Assembly: GCA_014529385.2 (NCBI GenBank)
Contig: CM043944.1
Coordinates: 71,442,884-71,506,883 of the forward strand
Direction of reading: 5' to 3'
Length of the DNA stretch: 64,000 nt
Source: Adiantum capillus-veneris
Lineage: Eukaryota > Streptophyta > Polypodiopsida > Polypodiales > Pteridaceae
Positions 36,111 through 50,326 of this stretch are shown here, one piece after another (the first letter of the stretch is position 1; each line of letters starts with the position of its first letter). The notes below the pieces were generated by a model that saw only the letters and a list, made by a program, of their open reading frames with translations, did not search any database and had not been told where the DNA came from. The translations under genes and the position numbers were made by a program.

Positions 36111-36724
36111 TAAGTATGAAAATCCCCTCATATTTGAACCATACTTAGACAATTGTATTAAATAATATATCAAATAACAACATTTTAATTCAAGATAGCA
36201 TAAACCTCAATTATCACTTCATATACACCAATACAACATTCCGTTTCTAATGGATAATACAGTCATTTAGATCAAAAAATTGATCTTTGATCATTACAAA
36301 TTGATATCTTAGTGTTGTATCTCTCTGTGTCCACCCTTTGGGATGAGCTTCCACTACCTCTACATGGAGAAGGATCCAGCTGTTACCTGCATCCATACAA
36401 AAACACTCAGTTAGAACTGGCTATGTTTGTGCGTTTTGCAGGTGTCGACACTGGATCCAGTTGTCATCCATGTCACACTTGTAGACCTAGTTTACCGCTT
36501 ACCCTTAGGATTGACTGTTAAATTGAGAATATAAGTAATGTAACCTCTGAGTGTATAGTCATGTGTATCCCAGTATTCACTGAGTAGACTCAAAGTACTG
36601 CTAGTATCTACGACCATGCATGATACAAAAGTTGATCTAATTCTCCGTAGGTACCTATCTATGTGTTTTTATGCCAAAACCCCAGGGTTTATCATTTAAG
36701 AGTGTGTTTACAGGCTGCTAGATG
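36111..36724. other. Non-coding DNA with a motif shared with blocks A and C
   Basis: Around 36365-36480 the pair 'ggatccagctgttacctgcatccat' / 'ggatccagttgtcatccatgtc' resembles pairs in block A (34666-34765) and block C (35190-35290). No gene is recognised. Confidence 0.45.
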
Positions 36725-37036
36725 TTATGCATCCCATAGCAACAAGTGATAGTCATGATTATGAAACCAATTTAGAATTTTATGAATCACGTAAACCTCG
36801 AACCTATCTCCATTCCCTGTCAGTCTCAGAGTTTCAAGAAGCTTACTTTTGGCATTTGTCTTACAAACAATATAAGCAATTCTATCAAAAATCGGACAGC
36901 ATTTCGTTTGTATTCTTAACGAATTTTCAAAAATTTCAGCTATCGCCATCTCCAAGGAGACCCTTACGAGAGGTTTAAGGCATTCAACAACATAGATGTT
37001 ATTCCTTTGTCTCATACCATGGCAAAAAAACCTCAT
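36725..37036 (-). CDS. Exon-like minus-strand open stretch, unrecognised
   Basis: 103 codons reading KPLVRVSLEMAIAEIFENSL, then TKCCPIFDRIAYIV and LLETLRLTGNGDRFEVYVI. It looks helical. 37516-37612 repeats its first part, with SL..., IFENL and CCPIFAR still visible and followed by a possible splice donor (GGCAGGTAATG). This could be a decayed, duplicated exon of a host gene. I cannot name the family and confidence is low. Confidence 0.3.
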   Translation of the reverse strand: MRFFCHGMRQRNNIYVVECLKPLVRVSLEMAIAEIFENSLRIQTKCCPIFDRIAYIVCKTNAKSKLLETLRLTGNGDRFEVYVIHKILNWFHNHDYHLLLWDA

Positions 37037-37612
37037 GTTTTACCAGTTTCAAGTTGCAACTTCCACTTTAAACGTCAAACATTTTTTTGTATGATTATAG
37101 ACCAAAAATCTTCTTTAAAGACTGCAAATTCAATGAGATACAAATGTTCAACCAAAAACTATTTATGTTCACTATGCTAATGCTTAAAAAACTAAGTGTG
37201 TATTTGTTGTTTTATGTACGCAAATCTAACCAATTTAGGGCATCACTTTGCTTCCATTTAAAATAGCTTTCTCAAAGCTCTATGAACTCAACCTCTCTTA
37301 ATGCATTCAACAAGAGGATTAGGTTAAAAAATCATAAGCAATATCAGATTTACCAAAGATTCTATCTACGACTGATCTTTGCCACCATCTATACAACTTA
37401 CCCATCATTGTCACTTTAGTAGGAGTCACTATGCTTTTCTAAGTAGGAGTCACTATGTCACTGAATCAAAGAGACCAAGTTCTCAATAGGTACGGTTAAC
37501 ATTACCTGCCTTGCAAAAATTGGGCAGCATCTTGTTTGTAAATTGAACAAATTTTCAAAAATTCAGTTTTTGCCATCTCACAATGAGACCCTCCATGGGA
37601 GGTTTACGGCTC
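36884..37612. repeat. Direct repeat pair (about 97 bp) 630 bp apart
   Basis: 36884-36980 and 37516-37612 align along their length ('cagcat...cgtttgtaa', 'attttcaaaaattcag', 'gagaccct', 'gaggtttacggc'), with about one mismatch in five. They encode the related residues noted for the minus-strand open stretch. Confidence 0.8.
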
Positions 37613-40332
<2,720 letters not shown>

Positions 40333-40333
<1 letters not shown>

Positions 40334-40420
40334 CCCGCTCAAATGAGGCACACTCACTCTATGAGACAGTGGCCCCATAGAGTGGCACCTACTACCTCAT
40401 CAGAGATATGATAATATTTG
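40333..40420. repeat. Start of block B, diverged and interrupted
   Basis: Aligns with 33950-34025 and 58885-58955 ('gcacctactacctcatca') and keeps the hairpin with different bases: CACTCTATG (40355-40363) and CATAGAGTG (40376-40384). The alignment stops at about 40415, where the RT-bearing DNA begins. Confidence 0.8.
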
Positions 40421-40439
40421 TGTTGGCTTTAGTCCCAGG

Positions 40440-42480
40440 CCGATCACTTTTATTAAGAGACTGAATAATAGTATTTGTAATCTTAGGTTTTAGGAACCCA
40501 TTGTGCACAAACTTGTTAATTAGTTTAGAGATTTCTTCATATGCTGAAGGAGTCACTAGAAGAGTACATAATAAGGTAGAGAGTTCCTAAGCAAGAACTA
40601 ATCGCATTTTAGTAAGGGAGATTAATTTATCTCGTTTCCAACTATATCTTGTTGAAAATTCTCTTGTATATGGTTCTACTCACGTAATTTTCAACGTTAG
40701 ATAAGTTTTACTAGTTATAAAACATTCTCCATTAAGTGAAATAATTGTGTCAGTTGAGTCTTCTAATTTAAGTACATCTAGGGGATAGATATCCATAAGT
40801 TGTTCTTTGAAAAATCAATTATTTAAGCTCAAAATATCATCCATATAACTTGCAGTGTGTATAAATTGTGTGAGTTTTTTTTGTGTTTCAGAGTTATGTA
40901 ATTGTATGATATACCATTTATATTCAAAGTAAGCTAAGTAAAGATTACATAGTACTAGTGAACAAGAAAATCCCATAGGAATCCCTTTTTGTTGTTTAAA
41001 ATAGTTTATTTCATATTGGATAAATCTATTTTTCAGCAACCAATGAAGATGAATTATTACTTCTATTTGGTTACAGTGAAGAGGGACAGTGTGCGTATAT
41101 TTTTAAACCCATGTTGGTTCCTTGATAAGGGAAATAGCTAAGTAATGGTTTCTTGCTCTATTTTTAAACGCAAGATCAATCACTTCTTCCAAGACAGAGA
41201 GTAAACCAGTAGGTCCAAAAATGGGAATGTTTTCGTAGCATTGTGTAATGTCTGTCGTATAGACCTGTGTAATATGTTTTGGGAGGTTTAAAAATAGTTC
41301 GGTACTATTCTTAATTATCCAAAATGGATTGTAATTGATCCCAAGAAACTCGCAAGTGGTTTTTTATTTAGTTGCATAGTGGAGTTCTAGTTTTATTAGG
41401 ATTAAATTAAGACATTTGGCCATGTCGTCTATAATTTTTGTATAAATTCCATTGGAGGCATCCGAGTTCCATCTAAATTTATGCTTATGTGCTTTGTAAG
41501 TGGAAAAAGTACAGGTAGTTTTATGTTATCCAGATTGTAACCTATTTCTTGAAGCTGAAATGTAAGTAGATTCCCAGTATCAATTGGGTTAAGAGCAGAA
41601 ATGGATAATTCATCACCATTCAATCTTTCAAGTGTAACTAAATGCACCCGTTGTTTACAAATAATTGTAGCTGTATTTCCAATCTTGTCCAGTCCCACAA
41701 TAAAGAATTTAGACGCTAGATCTCTGATTTTTGTGAGTATATCCAGAGTAAAACAAGTAGTGTCCGTACTAAGCCACTATAGGTTCAATTTTACTACTTT
41801 GTTCAAAAAGTTGTGAAGAAGTAGTTGAGAAAGGGTGTGGATAACCTCCTCCAATTGGAGTTTCTTAACCAAGTTGGTTAAGTAGTTAAGAAGGGTAGTG
41901 AAAGCTAAGTGAGGGTTAAGTGGAGGAAGGGGAATATGATTCAATCTTTTGTTCAACAATGCATAAATCTCATGATCCTCGCAAATGTCTAAGTTTGAAG
42001 TACAAATGTGTGAGCCAAATTTATCAAATTGTGATGTAAACTCTATACAATCAGTGCAATTACACGTAGGAGTGATGTGTGATCTTAAAAAGTTAGTATT
42101 GTGAAACCATCTTTTAGTGGATATATGTATTTCCAGCCAAACATAACAAAATTAAGTAGTGAATTATTACCATAATATTGATGAAATATTTCCATAAAAT
42201 TAAATTTAGGCGAGTACAATTCTAGAATTTTGTTAATGAAAAGACAATGCATAAAAGTATGGTTCTGAGCCTCCTTCTTTTTATTCAAGATCTTCTTGCC
42301 CTCTAGATTAGTAATTACCTGAAAATATTACAATCCCATACCAAGAAGATGTTTTACATGAAGATTTTTGGCACTTCCTCTACTAGTATAGCTTTTAGAA
42401 TTACCTCTACCAAAGTTAGAACTAGAAGTAATAGAGGGAGTCAGAAAAGAAGTAACCAAATTAGGAGTGTTAGTTAAAGA
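40440..42480 (-). pseudogene. Non-LTR reverse transcriptase, Penelope-like/rvt-like, decayed
   Basis: The minus strand gives an RT unlike the gypsy and copia enzymes. In order: CNCTDCIEF with SHICTSNLDICEDHE (about 41960-42070); a DKIGNTATIICKQ block (about 41640-41690), where Penelope-like RTs have a DK motif; LPVLFPLTKH; motif A TTDITQCYENIP (about 41221-41262); QKGIPMGFSCS with NLYLAYFEY (about 40925-40992); the catalytic YMDDILSLNN (40819-40850); DIYPLDVLKLEDST; and a C-terminal TKMRLVLA...EEISKLINKFVHNGF region. GIPMG and YMDD-x-x-x-x-NN are typical of the Penelope-like/rvt/algal RT group, known to me from family patterns. At least four stops and some frameshifts interrupt it. Confidence 0.75.
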
Positions 42481-42714
42481 AATAGGTCTTGTTAGGGATG
42501 GGGTAGATTCTTCCTTTGTTATTGGGCTTAAGCAGACTAAGAAGAGTCTTCACTCCTTTCTAATTGCCATAGGATGTCAAAAAAGTTATAGGTTTATCTT
42601 CTTTAAGCTCAACTTCAAGCATCATGTTGCGGAAGTGAATGAATGCAATCTATGCTAAAACCAAGCTACGAGCTTGTCTTCCCAGCCACAAACCTATTAA
42701 TGATAAGTGAAACT

Positions 42715-43400
42715 CTACACTTTTGTCAAGGAATAATAATTCCAAGTGATTAAGAATGTACCACACTCCATGGATAAACCAAATGATTCCATTGACTCAC
42801 ATGCTTCTTTGTTGTTTAGGAACTTACAAGCACATTTAGTATAAGGTGTGAAAATATTCCAAATAGAATATAAGTAATAGTATGCATTTGGTTTAGACAA
42901 ATCCATAATACCCTTTGTGTGTAAGTAAATTGTAGTATTAGTAGAGCATTTGGCAGGATTCAAAAAAATCATGGCAAAGGGAGCATTGATTAACTCTCTT
43001 TTATCCAAGGATTGTGTGCCTTTAAGAATATGAACCCTACATTCATCCGTGCAGGCAACAGGCAATTGGCTTAAAAAATCCAAGATTCAAGTGAGATAGG
43101 TGCCAAAAAACCTTTGTTGGGAAGGGTTCAAAGTGAGTTGATTGTCCACACTAGCCACTTCTACTTCAGCTTGTTTTGAAGGAAAAAAAGGGAAACATTT
43201 TGATACTTTAGGGTCCATTTCTAGGAGTGTGGACTCACTAAGAGAGCATAAGTCCTGTTGAACATTCTTAACTGCTTTGAGCATCACCGAATTACAACTA
43301 AAGATAATACTTGACATATTGAGAGACGGAGCAGCCGGGTAGTAATGAAAGTCGGGTTAAGTCAAAGGAGGAGAAGGTCGCTAGTGATTGTGTGTGAATT
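42715..43400 (-). pseudogene. Possible N-terminal part of the non-LTR RT protein
   Basis: Two open stretches in one frame, 43087-43317 and 42715-43083, are separated by a single stop. They read SEVEVASVDNQL-like text, ILDFLSQLPVACTDECRVHI, then NPAKCSTNTTIYLHTKGIMD and a Cys-containing KCACKFLNNKEACES. I do not recognise a domain. Same strand, position and codon sense make an N-terminal extension of the RT protein plausible. 42480-42714 between them is broken. Confidence 0.4.
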
Positions 43401-44093
43401 TTCTAAAGCAGAGGAAGTTGTTTTAATTCCTCTTCTAAGAATTTAATTCCTTCTTTATTGTTTCTCACCAAAGAAGTTAAGAGCTTGATCCAATCATTAA
43501 AAGAAAGAAGTTTCAATAAAGATCCATGAGGATAGAGGCAGTTGTATCCTCAATGTAGCGTAGTACATAGACACTAGCTTTAGAAGAAGTGAGCTAGACG
43601 GGGAATTCAATCCCAAGGGAAAAGGAGTCATTCTAAAAATAGAGAGATCAACATTAATTAGAGAAAAAAAAGTAGAAAATACAACCAAAAGATTTAATTT
43701 TTCTTGGCATCTCTGGCAAGGAAAGAAAGGTATGTATGATGTATCTATTTGCACGGTACGTCAAAGGATGCCTAAGATCATGTTTGTACAATTTGGCACG
43801 AGCCATTCTATGTTTTTTATTGATAGCTTCTAGATTTTTTGGGGTATTAAGGATCCGTATTCAGACAGTGTATTTGTAGTGTTGAGAAACCTGAGAAAAA
43901 GTGAAGGAAAAAAAGTTAAGATGGTAATACATACAACCTTTAAACCAGTCAATCCGAGGATATTATGAAGGTGTGTATGTATCCCTATTACAAAACTAGG
44001 TCAAAAACCTAATAATCTAATTTATATGTATCTTTGTCAATATCCTGGTCATAAATTGAAAAATCAATTTATGCCCTTGTGCCTATGTGTGTG
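43401..44093. other. DNA between RT remnant and gypsy-3 LTR
   Basis: Mostly unrecognised. A minus-strand open stretch at 43497-43754 could extend the RT gene upstream but has no motif I know. Confidence 0.3.
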
Positions 44094-44791
44094 TGTAACA
44101 TTTAATGGTCTAGTAACTTGTGTGTAGCAGAAAATAACATAGACATAGTGAGCATTTCATTAAGACTGGATTCATAATGAGCATAGCAAGAGTGCTTGGA
44201 TGGAGAGAGCAACAAAAGCATAGCACCTAGTTAGATAGGCATGAACAATACTTCAAAAAGAGAGAGGAATTAAGATATTGACAACACTTGAGGACCGGAT
44301 TTACATGGAGCCAGTCCCCCCTCCAAAAGGCTTTGTATTATAGGCTTCCCCCATCAAGGGAGACACTTTACAATACAATACTTTGTGTTCCTACAATAAC
44401 TTGCTGGTGCAATGAAGATGGAAGATTCAAGCACCAAGATTACACTTGAAAACACAACATCAATTCCCTCACGGTCTTAGACCCAAGACCTCACACACCT
44501 TCTAAGATGGTGAGAGCTAGCGGGGTATGAGAGTAGATCAAGAGGAAGAAGGAGTATTCTTACGAGAAAGAAGTATGTCTCCTCGAATAATCACTCTTAA
44601 TAGCTTAGCATAGCTTAGTAATTAGCATGGTAGAGGAGATGAGCATGCATTGGATCTTGGCTCTTGGTTGGATTTGCATCACAAAGCCAAGAGTTTTTGG
44701 TGTAGGCCTCCCTTCTCACAAGCTTGGAGTAGATGATGAGCTTTCCATTAAATCTTGAGAAGATAGTCTTCTTTACTTCACACATGAGCTT

Positions 44792-44833
<42 letters not shown>

Positions 44834-45496
44834 TAATGCCTTGCAAAAATCAGCCCCCTCTCTCTCTTGGCCGGCCCCTCTTTCTATTTGCTCATGCTGG
44901 CATACTATTGGCCCTGCAAAGCTTAGGCAATGACAATTAAGAAGCATAAGTGATAGCCTTGTGACATGTGTCTCCCTTTCCCCTTTTGTGAGAGCTTTAG
45001 GTATTTAAATAATGTGATTAAACTCTCATTGGACCTCTTAGTCTTCTGGCCAATAGGAATCAGGCAAGCCATTGGGCTGTTGAATGCTCATTGGACCCCT
45101 CGGGAGACTATCCAATAGTCTTCTAGAGAGATTAAGTTCTATTGATTCTCTTTTCAAGTGTTTTTAAATGAATTAAACTAAATTTACTCTAGACGAATTC
45201 TCATTGGTCCACCTCTATGGCTATCCAATAGGATTTGAATGCACCTTGGGGGCAATTGGGCTAGGAAGCTGACATGTGTCCACTATGCCCTTTGTGTCAA
45301 GGGAGCTTGGAAGAGTGTGTTTGTGTTTCTCTCTCATCCCCTACAAATTGGGCTCGCCCCTTGATAGGGATGTGGAACAAGCATCCAAATTTCCCTAAGG
45401 CTTGACCATTGAGTATTTGATTTAATTTTGGAACCTTAGCATTTTGAAAGTCTTAATGGGATGAACCTTAGGGTCTTTGAAGCCCATTGATGCACA
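44094..45496 (-). repeat. 3' LTR of gypsy-3
   Basis: 44094-45088 matches 56196-57163. The low-coordinate end (minus-strand 3' end) is TGTTACA-type at 44094. The other end is set tentatively at 45496, where minus-strand TGTGCA follows purine-rich DNA (AAAGGGGGGG within 30 bp). A (TG)n run at about 44799-44832 is much shorter in the other copy. Confidence 0.7.
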
Positions 45497-46032
45497 TTGC
45501 TCTTTTGTAGATGGCCCCCCCTTTGGATCCCTATTTTCCCTCCTTTGAATCCCTACTGTGACCGGTCTGCTAGCCTAACCAATATTCTAGCTTTTTCTCC
45601 CGTGGTACTTCCCCATATTAAATGATCAGTTTAACATGAGAAAATCATTCAAGAGAATTAGATATTAGTTATTACGACATAACTCTCTCTTAAAATCATA
45701 GTCATCCTCGACTATGAGGTAGAGAAGATAAAGCCTAGTCATTAGTCCTTTTTCTAGCGGGTAGAGGATCCCTATTTTACCCTAAGACATCGTTCCAGAA
45801 TGGATGACTAATCCATTTGGTGCTTGAGAGCCTAAGCTGCAGCAAGCATGTCTGCGCATTAGTCCTATCAATTTTCCATAGTAGAATGACAAGCTCTACT
45901 TGGTGTTTGGAAGACTTTGTCTCCACAAACTTGATCCTAAGCATCCATACTTCTTAACATTTGTGCACAATAAAGAAAAACAGAGTCTTATAAGACAAAA
46001 ACTTTGTTCATTTTAAACATTTTTACACTTGC
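45497..46032 (-). other. gypsy-3 spacer between integrase and 3' LTR
   Basis: Untranslated DNA with purine-rich runs on the minus strand; the PPT is probably here, near 45510-45530. Confidence 0.45.
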
Positions 46033-47487
46033 TTACTCTAGGGAAGCATTGTAAGCATTGACAAGGTTTAGGTAATCCTTTAATTGTATGCCTTGCATCC
46101 ATCTAGCATCTTCAAAAGGATAGTTATTAAACTTAATAAGATACCGTCGGATAATCTTACTGCCTCTCAATACCTTGTCTTCATGTCGGAGAATGAACGC
46201 GGACTGCAACATCTCTTCTTGGTCCTTGATCGTCGGTGGGTATTCAATAGTTGGTTCTTGAGGTGGATCTCCTTTGTAAGGCTTTAGTAGGCTCACATGG
46301 AAAGCATTGTGTATGAGCCAATGACTCGGAAACTTGAGTTGATAGGCCATCTCATTGATTGGTCTAAGAATCTGGAAGGGACCATAGCACCTTTTTGCTA
46401 ATTTAGCATAGTACTTTTGGTGTCCCATAGGATTCTTGCCCGTTGTGTGCCTTAATCGAGCCTTGGGAAATTTAAGTAAGACCCAATCATTTTGTTTAAA
46501 GGCTTGAGCTCTTCTATGCTTATCAACAGCAGCCTTTTGCCTTTGCTATGAAGAGATAGAGATGGCATCCTTAATCTTTTGGAAATATTCTTGTAGGTCT
46601 TGGCTATACTCATATGCAAGCGAAGATCTTCCCATGTACCTTAAGTAGCAGGGGTCTTTTAGATCTTCCCTCAATTACCTCAAAAGGTGCTTTTCCGGTG
46701 GAGGTATGTATAGTGTTATTGTAGGCATACTCCACTAACAGTAAGTACTTCTCCCATTGGGACCTTTGATCTAGTTTCATTACGTAGGCTTTTAGTAGAT
46801 CAAGAATTGTTAGGTTATCTATTTCGCTTTGGCATCCGTTTGAGGGTGATAGGCCGAAGAGAAGTTTAGCCTTGTCCTTAAATTCTCAAAGAGACCCTTC
46901 CAAAAATTACTGGTCATTCTAGGATCTCTATCTGACACTATGGACATTGGCAAGCCGTGGTACTTGAAGATTTGTGATATGAAGAGGGTTTCCATTTGAT
47001 GGGCTTTGATAGGCTTTTTGACAGGTATAAAATGAGCTTGTTTGCTGAACCTTTCTACTATCGTCCATATTCTTGTATTTCCATGGATAGACTTAGGCAA
47101 TCCAAAGATAAAATCCATGGATATTCTCTCCCATGGTGAATTAGGGATTGGCAAAGGTTGAAGCAATCCAGGTTGCGCCCCTCTATCAAACTTCGTCTTT
47201 TGGCATACCACACATTTAGAGACATACTCTTGTATGTTTGATTTCATGGCAGACCAATAGAAATATGTTTCTATCCCTTTTAGGGTAGATTGAATCCCTT
47301 TATGCCCGCATAAGGAGGAGCATGAGATTCAAACATTACTTTCTCACGTAGTGAGTTAGTAACGCATAGTCTATTGCCATAGAGAAGATAACCATCTTGT
47401 AAGGTAAATGGTTCCTCTTTCTTCCCTAGTGCAAAGGCTGAAATCACATCTCTAAAATCAAGATCAACAGCGTACTCATCTATCCTA
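46033..47487 (-). pseudogene. gypsy-3 integrase with chromodomain
   Basis: Reading down the minus strand: zinc-domain lead-in and DGYLLYGNRLCVT (47280-47487), then SKCVVCQK with the second Cys pair, the core first Asp in ISMDFIFGLPKS, the second in SIVSDRDPRM, and AYHPQTDAKAK, where the catalytic Glu position reads Lys (46819-47247). The C-terminal part (46033-46428) has YYAKLAKRCYGPFQIL, NAFHVSLLKPYKGD, and a chromodomain-like segment IIRRYLIKFNNYPFEDARWM that in chromoviruses directs insertion into heterochromatin. Frame breaks fall at about 47275, 46815 and 46430. Confidence 0.9.
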
Positions 47488-47652
47488 TGAAAGACCATAG
47501 GGAGATAGACATCCCAATAACCACCCAACCATACCTATCTATAGGCCCTTGGCCCTCTGGCTCATAGCTATATATAGCCCCTGTACCGCATGTGTATCCA
47601 TTTGCCCTTGGACAGGGCCGTGCCCTCCTATAGTCCTACCCTTGGCATGACA
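47488..47652 (-). repeat. 3' LTR of the LARD
   Basis: Minus-strand start TGTCATGCC at 47652 and end GTCTTTCA at 47488. It aligns base for base with 52792-52956 without gaps. Confidence 0.95.
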
Positions 47653-47664
47653 TTACTCCCCCCA
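47653..47664 (-). promoter_or_regulatory. Polypurine tract of the LARD
   Basis: Minus-strand TGGGGGGAGTAA directly precedes the LTR start TGTCATG. The gypsy-4 PPT (AAGGGGAGACTAA before TGTCAGG) is closely similar. Confidence 0.85.
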
Positions 47665-47900
47665 TGGAGAAGCGTTTTCGTCCGTGAAAATAGAAGTGAT
47701 AGGATCTTCATAAGATCACTAATGTTTTTCCACAATGGTATCCCTCATGGATCCAGCTGTTTGTTTGACCTAAACATGGTGCAAAAGGAGGTTCAATGTA
47801 ATCAAGAATAACATCTTGACTTTTCACATTGTTGTCCATTTGCAACCATCTTGTGTTACCGGTTCCAATCCAATCATAGTGTGTAGACTCCATTTAGAAC
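47665..47900 (-). pseudogene. Pol-end remnant in the LARD
   Basis: Just before the PPT one minus-strand frame reads HFYFHGRKRFSMGGVMS. This aligns with HFIFEDKKRFSKGRLMS at the chromodomain end of gypsy-4 (about 61425-61480), suggesting that the LARD descends from a chromovirus of that kind. An open stretch at 47708-47893 has no further motif. Confidence 0.5.
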
Positions 47901-50283
47901 GCACATGAGCATGCTAAACAAGTTATCACAACAAAGATGTACCTGAAAGAGTACCGCTTTTCACTTTCCATGAAGGTAACTTGCTGACATAACTCATCAG
48001 CCAAGTGGAAGTATTTGACTTGTTCTCAAATTTCATCAATAAACAACCCCACCATAACTAGTTTTCAAGGTTGAGAACCTGACTTATACATGAAGAGACT
48101 AAACCTAGTCACAAACATGCTTTAATTGATAGTAAGTAAACTCCAAGTAGAGCAATAAATGCTTATTAATTGGAGTGCTTGGTGCTAATGTATGCACTTT
48201 GCATATCCTTTAGCCCAAGATTACACTTTGTAATCTACCTATCCCCTTAGATAACTAATAGTACTGAGGTGTGTTTCCCCCACGATTTACAGACAGCCTT
48301 TCCAGATGACTGGTAAATGGGAATCACAATATCGTATAACATTGTTGAGGAATCAACAATGTCCAAAATAACCATCGTGGTTAACTTGAAAAATCCACAA
48401 ACACCCAAACCGAGCCATGACATCTATTGGTGATTAGTAGACCCAAAAGTAATCTCATAGAGATACTGCACATAGAGTGCAAAATACTTCATAAGCAACA
48501 ACTTGATGAATATGCATGCCATTCCAATCAGTATTTGCTAAACACTAGGGCTCATAACACCTAGTGTGCATGCATTTAGCAAAAAACGGATCCGAACCTG
48601 TATATCCATGATCATCCTTGCCAATACTTATGGCAAATGTGATGCGCCTAGCACACATTAAAGAGGAATGTAAATAGTTCTAAAAAGAAACTAAATACTT
48701 TCAGTTGCAATCATTTGTAAGCCTTGCTGAAACGTCTGAACCATAATAGAAGGTGAAACAATGATCACTTCTAAGTACAAAGAATGAAAATTTTTCATTA
48801 ACAACTCATAGCCTTGCTATATACATAAACAGCCATCTGTAATGTTGTTCAGCAGCACTTGTATCTTAACAATTCATTCTAAGTATCCGACAATTTTTGG
48901 CCACTAAAATTGCTCCTGATATGTCGTGCTGAAAATAGTCTAGAAAATAGATGTGACCAACACCTAGGGCAATCGTCGTGACACATACTTGAAATAGCGG
49001 CGCCATGTCTGTCCCAGAGACTCATATTCGCCACATGTGGAATATGTCTCAGGTAAGGATGTCTAAAAAAAATGTCCTTCAAGTACGAGATGTACTTGGG
49101 TGTGGAGGTAACTGTAAACACGCATGCGACGTGCATGAGAGAGACCCTCATTATCCATACTCCACATTGGCTAAACCGAACTCCTTGAGTTCTTAGACAA
49201 TGCTGTATCCCATATGACAACATGTGCCAAATAAACCCTACAAGTGGGTCTATAGCTGCATAATGCAGAAACTTATTTCAGGCACCACAGCCCAAATTGC
49301 ATGGCTCTTACATGACCTTGCCATTTTGCTGAAGAGCAAACATTGTTTATGCATCCTACGTACAAAAATCAAACCAAAAGAAACCAAACCAAAATAGATG
49401 CGTACCTGTAGCGGAGTGAAAAGCTCCTGCCCAAATTTTCCGCCTGCAAAGGCCTAGGAACACTAATTGAAAATTAGTGAAATGTAAGAAGTATTGCACA
49501 TATAACCTTGGGTGTTGCCTTTGCAATCGAGACCCCTTGGTTTAAAGCAACATTGTCAAGGTTAAACGTTGCATGAAAACTGCTCAACGAGCAGCCACAT
49601 CCCTTGGCCTTGTTCGTGACCCCCTTGGGTTTGCCCGTGGCATTTCATTACTTTTGAAGTTGAAATATTTCCACTACCCCTTGGAAGTTTAGGGACTTCT
49701 TTCTTTGAAAATTCAAGTGTTAAGGTTCCAAAAATTGACCATCAACCCATACTAAGTGATTTAGTAATCACGCGCTGGGTCGTACCCCAAAGGTGACTCA
49801 TATAGGCACTCTTAGTGCTAATGTGAACTCCACTGAATTTGGAGTTGTAATCACAAGTAAATCTTGTTCACACCAAAAAATCCATGATCGTGGTTTTTCG
49901 TGAACAGTCGTGTTGTCCAAAATGCTGGCATCATCTATACACCTTGGTAGAGATAATCACGTACGAGTTTCACAACTCAAGTTGACGTTCACACGTAAAG
50001 TGTGTAGCTTGAAAAGAATGTCCCACAATTTGCTAATGGGAAGACTCTTGCTTGTCCATTAGAATCGATGGGTACTCAACAAAATAGAATTGTTCCATCA
50101 CTAATGGACTACAAACATATGTCTTTTAGCCATGCCAAAATTGGTGGTAATAGATGGCTCTTAGCCCTTCCTGCTGGCTCGTAGCCTTTCCTGTTGGCTC
50201 ATAGCACTTCCTGTTTTCATATTGACATAGAAATATTTCAATAAAATCATTCCTAGTTACAACTTTCCCGCATAGAAGTTGGG

Positions 50284-50326
<43 letters not shown>

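Noticed and set aside
48879-49223. 114-codon open stretch on the minus strand of the LARD as a gag or accessory gene
   Set aside because: No gag, zinc-knuckle or other motif, and an overlapping open stretch on the other strand.
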